This document shows, in pieces, positions 5,217-10,106 of a DNA stretch of 10,106 bases; the stretch's first letter is position 1; each line of letters opens with the position of its first letter. The stretch covers positions 1-10,106 of the forward strand of contig JACQPZ010000207.1 of NCBI GenBank assembly GCA_016207265.1, in the 5' to 3' direction. Under the pieces are notes generated by a model. It was not told the origin of the DNA. It saw nothing but the letters and a program-made list of their open reading frames with translations, and did not search any database. This DNA comes from Candidatus Latescibacterota bacterium (GTDB lineage: Bacteria; Eisenbacteria; RBG-16-71-46; SZUA-252). The position numbers and the translations under genes were made by a program.

Positions 5217-8200
5217 TCACCCTCCTCTGTGGACCCGCTCGATGCCGACGCGGGCACGCTCTCCGTCGAAGGTCCACTCCTCGTGAGCCGCGCCCGCAGG
5301 CAATCGGGGCACCAGCTCCTCCGCCAACACTTCCTCCCGTATGAAGCGCTCGTAGCGATCGCACGCGCGGCCGAGCCCGGGGCTCAGGTCCCAATAGAGC
5401 CGGATCCGGTCCGTGACGCTGAAATCCGCGCTCTTGCGGAGCGTCTGGATGCGGTGCGCGAACTCCCGGACCAGCCCCTCGGCGCGCAGCTCCTCGTCGA
5501 GGATCGTGTCCACCCCCACGGCCAGCGCTCCCTCCGCCTGCGCGACCCACGGCGCGCGCGAGGATTCCTGGATCGTCACGTCCTCGGCGGTCAGCCTGAA
5601 CGACTGCCCGCCCGCCTCGACCTCCCAGCCCGCTCCGGCGAGCGCGGACCGGATATCGCCCGCCGGGGCGGCCTGGATCAAGGCCGCAAGCTCCTTCATC
5701 GCGGCGCCTGCCTTCTTTCCGAGCACGGGGAAGTTCGGCTTCACCGTGACGGTGAGAAGCTCGGCCCGATCCGGGAGAAACAGGAGATTCTTCACGTTCA
5801 GCTCGTCGCGGATCAAGTCCGCGACGCCCTCGAGACGCGCGCGCTCCCGGTCGCCCACGCCCGCAACGGCCAGACGCCGGAGCGGCTGCCGCACCCGAAG
5901 CGACGACGCGTTCCGCGCCGCCCGCCCCAGGTTCACGACGCGAAGGGCGATCTCCATCGTCTGCTCGAGATCCGGGTCGATCTTCGCCCGCGCGGGCTCC
6001 GGGTAGTCGCACCAGTGGACGCTCTTCGGGCCGTCCGGACGCGCCGGGCGCACGAGGCTCTGGTGCAGCTCCTCCGAGACGAACGGCGTGTACGGCGCGA
6101 GGAGCCGCGCGACGACCTCAAGGCATTCGAACAGCGTGTCGTACGCGGCGCGCTTGTCGCTGCGGCCGCCCGACTTCCAGAAGCGCCGGCGCGACCGGCG
6201 CACGTACCAGTTGGAGAGATCCTCCATCACGAAATCCTGGATCGCGCGGGCTCCGCGCGTGAGATCGTAGCCGTCGAGGGCGTCCCGGCACGTCCGGACC
6301 AGGGAGTGAAGCCGCGAGAGCACCCACCGGTCGAGGAGCGCGGGCTCCGAGGGCTCCTTGATCGAAGGATCGTAGCCGTCGATGTTCGCGTAGAGCGCGA
6401 AGAACTGCGCCGTGTTCTTGAGCGTGCCGAGGAGCTTCTTCGCGACCTCCGTGACGCCGTCGGGGTCGAACCGGGTCGCGGTCCATGGCGGACTCGTGTG
6501 GAGGAGATAGAACCGCAGCGCATCGGCGCCCCGGCGGTCGAGGATCTCGATCGGGTCCACGACGTTGCCGCGCGACTTGCTCATCATCTTCCCTTCCTTG
6601 TCCAGGATGAGCTCGTTGGGCAGCACGTTCTTGAAGGGCGATTTCCCCGTCACGAACACGCCGATCGCCATCAGCGTGTAGAACCAGCCCCGCGTCTGGT
6701 CCATTCCTTCCGAAATGAAGTCGGCGGGATAGAGCCCGCCGAACTCCTCGGCGTGCTCGAAGGGGTAATGCCATTGCGCGAAGGGCATCGCGCCCGAGTC
6801 GAACCAGCCGTCGATCACCTCGGGCACGCGGCGCTGCGTCCCGCCGCACTTCGGGCAGCGGAACGTGACACGATCCACGTGCGGGCGGTGGAGATCCAGC
6901 GGCTCCGGAACGCCCTGCCCCTCGCGCAGCTCCGCCACGCTCCCCACGCACCGGTCCGCGCCGCATCCCTCGCAGCGCCAGATCGGGAGCGGAGTGCCCC
7001 AGTACCGGTTCCGCGAGAGCGCCCAGTCCACGTTGTTCTCGAGCCAGTTGCCGAACCGGTTGACTCCGACGTCCGGAGGATGCCATGCGACGGAGCGGTG
7101 GGCCTCGAGGAGCTGCTCGCGGTAGCGGGTCGTGGAGAGATACCAGGTCTTCCAGGCGTAGTAGAGGAGCGGAGACTCGCATCGCCAGCAGAAGGGATAG
7201 CTGTGCGTCGTCACCTCTTCCCGATAGAGGAGGCCGTGCTCCTTGAGCCACGCCCGGATCCCGGGCTCCGCGTCCTTCACGAAGCGGCCGGCCCACGGCT
7301 TCACGTCGGCCAAGAAGCGGCCCTGAGGATCCACGGTGTGCCGCTGCGGGAGATCCAGCTTGAGGCCGAGCTTGTAGTCGTCCTCCCCGTACATCACGGC
7401 CGTGTGGACCACGCCCGGTCCCTCTTCGGTCGTGACGAAGTCCGCCTCGCATAGGTAGTAGGCCTTCTTGCCGGTGAGGGTCGCGAGATCGAGGAAATCA
7501 AAGAGCGGACGGTACCGCTTCCCCACGAGGTCGCGCCCTCGGAGCGATTGCTCGACCGCGTAGTCGCCCTCGAGCTGGGCGACGCGGTCCTTGGCGATGT
7601 AGTAGCGCTCGTCCCGGCCGCCGCGCGTCTGACGCACGCGCAGATACTCGAGGTCCGGCCCCACGGCGAGCGCCACGTTCCCGGGAAGCGTCCAGGGCGT
7701 CGTCGTCCAGGCGAGAACGAACGCCCCTGGCTCGTCCTCGAGCGCGAACTTGACGGTGACGGAGGGCTCCGTCACGTCCTCGTAGCCCTGGCTCACCTCG
7801 TGGCTGCTCAGGGGAGTCCCGCACCGGGGGCAGTACGGAACGATCTTGTGCCCTTGGTAGAGATAGCCCTTGTCCCAGTACTTGCGGAGGATCCACCACA
7901 CGGTCTCCATGTAGCGCGGGTCGAGCGTGAAGTACGGGTGGTCCATGTCGAGCCAGTAGCCGATCCGCTCCGTGAGACGACGCCACCCGGTCTCGTACCG
8001 CATCACGCTCTCCTTGCAGAGCGCGTTGAACTCCGCGATCCCGAACTTCTCGATCTGCTCTTTCCCGCTGATCCCGAGCTCGCGCTCGACGCCGATCTCG
8101 ACGGGGAGTCCGTGCGTGTCCCAGCCTCCTTTGCGGGCCACGTGGTAGCCGCGCATCGATTTGTACCGGCAGATCACGTCCTTCAAGGTCCGGGAGAGGA

Positions 8201-8393
8201 CGTGGTGGACGCCCGGGAGCCCGTTCGCCGTCGGGGGGCCCTCGTAGAAGACGAACGGCGGCCTCCCCTCGCGACGCTTGAGCCCTTCGCGGAACGCGTC
8301 GATCTCGCGCCAGAGGTTGAGGACGCGGGCCTCGGTCTCGGGGAGGTCGAGCCTTGTGGAAACGGGAACGAACATGTCCGATTTCAGGCTCAT
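5217..8393 (-). CDS. ileS: Isoleucyl-tRNA synthetase, type 2 (eukaryote-like) with GVHH signature
   Basis: 1058 residues, class I synthetase. The ATP-binding signature sits in PPTANGLPGVHHVLSRT (53-69); aligned with HIGH it reads GVHH (61-64). GGWDTHGLPVE is at 89-99. The editing (CP1) domain has AWTTTPWTLPGN (228-239). The KMSKS loop is MMSKS at 603-607, in LDKEGKMMSKSRGN. Zinc-like pairs occur inside CP1/CP2 (CPRC 188-191, CEGC 474-477, CPKC 513-516). The C-terminus lacks the zinc ribbon of type-1 bacterial IleRS and matches the type-2 form shared by Bacteroidetes and eukaryotes. The ATG at 8393 overlaps the PNP stop as ATGA; the frame extends 96 codons upstream into PNP without a better start. 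Type-2 enzymes are generally mupirocin-tolerant. Confidence 0.96.
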   Translation of the reverse strand: MSLKSDMFVPVSTRLDLPETEARVLNLWREIDAFREGLKRREGRPPFVFYEGPPTANGLPGVHHVLSRTLKDVICRYKSMRGYHVARKGGWDTHGLPVEIGVERELGISGKEQIEKFGIAEFNALCKESVMRYETGWRRLTERIGYWLDMDHPYFTLDPRYMETVWWILRKYWDKGYLYQGHKIVPYCPRCGTPLSSHEVSQGYEDVTEPSVTVKFALEDEPGAFVLAWTTTPWTLPGNVALAVGPDLEYLRVRQTRGGRDERYYIAKDRVAQLEGDYAVEQSLRGRDLVGKRYRPLFDFLDLATLTGKKAYYLCEADFVTTEEGPGVVHTAVMYGEDDYKLGLKLDLPQRHTVDPQGRFLADVKPWAGRFVKDAEPGIRAWLKEHGLLYREEVTTHSYPFCWRCESPLLYYAWKTWYLSTTRYREQLLEAHRSVAWHPPDVGVNRFGNWLENNVDWALSRNRYWGTPLPIWRCEGCGADRCVGSVAELREGQGVPEPLDLHRPHVDRVTFRCPKCGGTQRRVPEVIDGWFDSGAMPFAQWHYPFEHAEEFGGLYPADFISEGMDQTRGWFYTLMAIGVFVTGKSPFKNVLPNELILDKEGKMMSKSRGNVVDPIEILDRRGADALRFYLLHTSPPWTATRFDPDGVTEVAKKLLGTLKNTAQFFALYANIDGYDPSIKEPSEPALLDRWVLSRLHSLVRTCRDALDGYDLTRGARAIQDFVMEDLSNWYVRRSRRRFWKSGGRSDKRAAYDTLFECLEVVARLLAPYTPFVSEELHQSLVRPARPDGPKSVHWCDYPEPARAKIDPDLEQTMEIALRVVNLGRAARNASSLRVRQPLRRLAVAGVGDRERARLEGVADLIRDELNVKNLLFLPDRAELLTVTVKPNFPVLGKKAGAAMKELAALIQAAPAGDIRSALAGAGWEVEAGGQSFRLTAEDVTIQESSRAPWVAQAEGALAVGVDTILDEELRAEGLVREFAHRIQTLRKSADFSVTDRIRLYWDLSPGLGRACDRYERFIREEVLAEELVPRLPAGAAHEEWTFDGERARVGIERVHRGG

Positions 8394-9310
8394 GGCTTCG
8401 CGGACGCGTCGGGGCGGAGTCCGCCGGGCGCGCCGGGTCCGCCGGGCGCGCGGGATCCGGCCGCCGAGGGCAGGCGCTCGATCACACGGGCGACGAGACG
8501 GGTCAGCGCCGGCTCCGCCTTCGCGGCCGCCGCAAGGATCTTCGGAACGTCGATCGGCTCGAGCGATTCGGGAAAGCACGTGTCGGTGACGACGGAGAAC
8601 GCGAGCACGCGCATGCCCGCGTGCGCGGCGACGATGGTCTCGGGAACGAGCGACATCCCCACCAGGTCCGCCCCCACCCATCGCAGGAACCGGTACTCGG
8701 CCCGCGTCTCGAGGTTCGGACCCGCGACGCCCACGAACACGCCCTCACGGAGCGGGATCTTCTCCTCGAGCGCCGTCTCGCGCGCGAGGGCGATCAGCTC
8801 CCTGCTATACGGCTCGGACATGTCTGGGAATCTCGGACCCAGCGAGTCCTCGTTGGGGCCGAGGAGGGGGTTATCGCCCATGAGATTGATGTGATCCACC
8901 GTCACCACGATGTCCGACGCCTCGAAGAGCGGATTCATGCCTCCCGCCGCGTTCGTCACGACGAGCGTGTGGGCTCCCAGAGCGCGGAGCACCCGAACCG
9001 GAAAGGTCACCTCCCGCATCGAGAATCCTTCGTAGTAGTGGACCCGGCCGTTCATCACCGCGGTCGGGCGGCCTCCGAGCGTTCCCACGACCAGCTCGCC
9101 CGCATGGCTCTCGACGGAAGGCACGGGGAAGTGCGGAATCTCCCGGTACGGCACGACCGCGGGCCCCCGCATCGCCTCCGCGAACCGGCCGAGGCCGGTC
9201 CCGAGGATGATCCCGATCTCCGGGCGAAGGCCGACCCGGGACGCGAGGTAATCCCGCGCTTCTTCGATGGCCCTGAGCTGGCTCGTCGACTGCTCCATGA
9301 GGGTGCTCAT
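8390..9310 (-). CDS. Purine nucleoside phosphorylase (trimeric PNP family)
   Basis: 306 residues. The enzyme splits purine nucleosides with phosphate to base and (deoxy)ribose 1-phosphate for salvage. Motifs: GIILGTGLG (33-41, phosphate loop), ESHAGELVVG (67-76), GRVHYYEG (88-95), NAAGGMNP (120-127), AGPNLETRAEYRFLR (196-210) and GADLVGMSLVPETIVAAHAG (213-232). Base-contact Glu201 and Met219 are present, but the usual Asn243 is Asp (VVTD, 240-243), as in MTA phosphorylases, so 6-amino purines or MTA may be accepted. The frame is open further upstream, yet the ATG at 9310, 1 nt after the DUF167 stop, fits; a second ATG at 9298 is possible. The last 25 residues are a Gly/Pro/Ala-rich tail with an 18-bp duplication. 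Its stop overlaps the ileS start. Confidence 0.92.
   Translation of the reverse strand: MSTLMEQSTSQLRAIEEARDYLASRVGLRPEIGIILGTGLGRFAEAMRGPAVVPYREIPHFPVPSVESHAGELVVGTLGGRPTAVMNGRVHYYEGFSMREVTFPVRVLRALGAHTLVVTNAAGGMNPLFEASDIVVTVDHINLMGDNPLLGPNEDSLGPRFPDMSEPYSRELIALARETALEEKIPLREGVFVGVAGPNLETRAEYRFLRWVGADLVGMSLVPETIVAAHAGMRVLAFSVVTDTCFPESLEPIDVPKILAAAAKAEPALTRLVARVIERLPSAAGSRAPGGPGAPGGLRPDASAKP
8419..8454. repeat. 18-bp tandem duplication in the PNP C-terminal tail
   Basis: Two adjacent 18-bp copies (8419-8436 and 8437-8454, 17 of 18 bases alike) encode the glycine/proline-rich APGGPGAPGG segment just before the PNP stop. The 18-bp length keeps the frame. It lies outside the catalytic fold. Confidence 0.75.
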
Positions 9311-9334
9311 CTCAGAGAGGGTGCTCGTCTCGGA
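9299..9334. repeat. 18-bp tandem duplication across the DUF167 stop and PNP start
   Basis: Two adjacent 18-bp copies (9299-9316 and 9317-9334, 16 of 18 alike) read in the minus sense as GAGACGAGCACCCTC then GAGATGAGCACCCTC with short flanks. The first copy encodes the end of the DUF167 protein. The second holds its stop codon and the ATG chosen for PNP. The duplication may have created that upstream ATG; the ATG at 9298 right after it would be the older start. Confidence 0.7.
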
Positions 9335-9590
9335 TTCCCAACCGGCGCCTGAGCTCGCCCTCCTCGATCCCGTCCACCTCGACCCACTTGTCGCGCGAGC
9401 CACCGCCCGCCAGGAGCCTCACCGCGCCCGGGGGCAGGCGCAGGGTGTCGCGCAAGAGTCGCAGCACGGCCGCGTTCGCCTTCCCATCCTCCGGGGCCGC
9501 CGTGACGCGCACGTGGATCGCCCCGTCCGGCCGGATGCCCGCGATCAGATCCGCGCGACTCCGCGGGCTCACGCGCAGCTTGAGTCTCAC
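9312..9590 (-). CDS. yggU: DUF167 (YggU-type) protein
   Basis: 92 residues, the normal size of this small alpha/beta family of unknown function. The family pattern is clear: an opening strand LRVSPRSRADLIAG, then HVRVTAAPEDGKANAAVLRLL (the AxPxxGKAN hallmark at 31-40), RLPPGAVRLLAGGGSRDKWVEVDG and a short C-terminal helix. The start is GTG, 12 nt after the yggS stop, without a strong ribosome binding site. YggU proteins often sit beside yggS, as here, although yggT, which usually lies between them, is absent. I found no catalytic motif and propose no reaction. Confidence 0.9.
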   Translation of the reverse strand: MRLKLRVSPRSRADLIAGIRPDGAIHVRVTAAPEDGKANAAVLRLLRDTLRLPPGAVRLLAGGGSRDKWVEVDGIEEGELRRRLGIRDEHPL

Positions 9591-9602
9591 CGCGATCGCC
9601 CG

Positions 9603-10106
9603 TCACCCCGCGGCCGCCGGCCCGGCCGGTCGTGGACCGAAGAGAGCGGTTCCGATGCGGATGATGGTCGCGCCCTCGTCAATGGCAATCTCGAAGTCGT
9701 CCGACATCCCCATGGACAGCTCCGCGTCCGGGGCGAGCGCCCCGGCGCGGACGGCCTCCTCCCGGATCGCGGCCAGCGCGCGAAACGAGTCTCGCGCGCC
9801 CTCGGGCCCGCCGCCCAGGGGCCCGATCGTCATGAGGCCACCCAGCGCGATCGCGCGGAGTCCGCGCACGTGCTCGAGGAGCTTCATCGCCCCTTGGGGC
9901 GTGACGCCGTATTTCGTCCGATCCCCGGAGGTGTTCACCTCGACGAGCCCGGCCACGGAGCGGCCGGATTGGACCGCCCGCTTGGAAACCTCGTCGGCGA
10001 TCGCCGCCGAATCGAGCGATTGAATGACGTCGAAGAGCTGGACGGCCCGCTTCGCCTTGTTGCTCTGCAAGTGCCCGACCAGATGCCAGCGGGGCCGGGG
10101 CTCGAC
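9603..10106 (-). CDS. yggS: YggS/PROSC-family PLP-binding protein, C-terminal part (cut by window edge)
   Basis: The last 167 residues are present; the frame is open to the right edge, so the N-terminus with the PLP-binding lysine lies outside. Motifs in order: WHLVGHLQSNKAK (7-19), VIQSLDS, LVEVNTSGDRTKYGV, LGGLMTIGP, LSMGMSDDFEIAI and GATIIRIGTALFGPR, the last being the phosphate-binding end of the alanine-racemase-like barrel. The family has no known catalytic reaction and keeps the PLP and amino-acid pools in balance. A translation start at 10070 is false: the residue there is an internal Leu (TTG) of HLQSNK. Upstream gene content and the operon promoter cannot be seen. Confidence 0.95.
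   Translation of the reverse strand, partial: VEPRPRWHLVGHLQSNKAKRAVQLFDVIQSLDSAAIADEVSKRAVQSGRSVAGLVEVNTSGDRTKYGVTPQGAMKLLEHVRGLRAIALGGLMTIGPLGGGPEGARDSFRALAAIREEAVRAGALAPDAELSMGMSDDFEIAIDEGATIIRIGTALFGPRPAGPAAAG

Noticed and set aside
5213..5257. Longer start of the zinc-finger gene (GTG at 5257)
   Set aside because: It overlaps ileS and has only a badly spaced ribosome binding site; TTG 5212 has AGGAGG at 8 nt.
5190..8894. Long plus-strand open frames (754 and 448 codons) opposite ileS and the PNP gene
   Set aside because: Mirror frames of strongly conserved minus-strand enzymes, with Arg/Leu/Glu-rich low-information sequence and no recognisable motif.
9307..9606. Minus-strand 99-residue frame overlapping the DUF167 gene
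   Set aside because: A different frame over the same bases; the DUF167 frame has the full family pattern and this one has none.
1..10106. CRISPR arrays, insertion sequences, integrases, toxin-antitoxin or defence genes
   Set aside because: None seen: every sizeable frame is explained by housekeeping genes, and the only repeats are the short tandem ones listed.

Overview
The window (roughly two-thirds G+C by eye) is a compact housekeeping block carried entirely on the minus strand, so it reads from right to left. The gene set, the bacterial/eukaryote-like type-2 IleRS, the DUF3098-type membrane protein and the style of the secreted-protein N-terminus suggest an uncultured bacterium of the FCB superphylum or a neighbouring lineage (Candidatus Eisenbacteria-like is my best guess). 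That taxonomic call is inference from remembered family features, not a search.

Reading in the direction of transcription: yggS (PLP-binding protein, N-terminus outside the window), a DUF167/YggU protein, a trimeric-type purine nucleoside phosphorylase, ileS, a TraR/DksA-type zinc-finger regulator, lspA (signal peptidase II), an RluA/RluD-family pseudouridine synthase, ruvX/yqgF, mltG, larE, a 77-residue DUF3098-like membrane protein and, 6 nt after the last stop codon, tRNA-Val(UAC). Successive genes are separated by 12 nt or less, or overlap (four TGA-type stop/start overlaps and overlaps of 13 and 80 nt). This indicates one long, translationally coupled operon whose promoter lies beyond the right edge. 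Together the genes cover isoleucyl-tRNA supply, rRNA modification, lipoprotein maturation, control of peptidoglycan strand length, purine salvage and PLP homeostasis.

The left end differs. After tRNA-Val comes a weak hairpin terminator, then a near-consensus sigma70 promoter with an extended -10, an approximately 226-nt leader, and the N-terminus of a secreted protein cut by the window edge. The leader is AT-richer than its surroundings and holds two 6-bp stem-loops with 11-nt loops that share the hexamer CAGACU, plus a 10/10 Shine-Dalgarno sequence with no start codon behind it.

I see no mobile element, CRISPR array or defence system, and no obvious large unknown system. The most unusual items are small: a triplicated ribosome-binding-site/start-codon unit between ruvX and mltG that creates two 10-codon mini-ORFs; the structured leader at the left; and non-canonical active-site residues in IleRS (GVHH for HIGH), PNP (Asp at the usual Asn243) and RuvX (His at the third acidic position).
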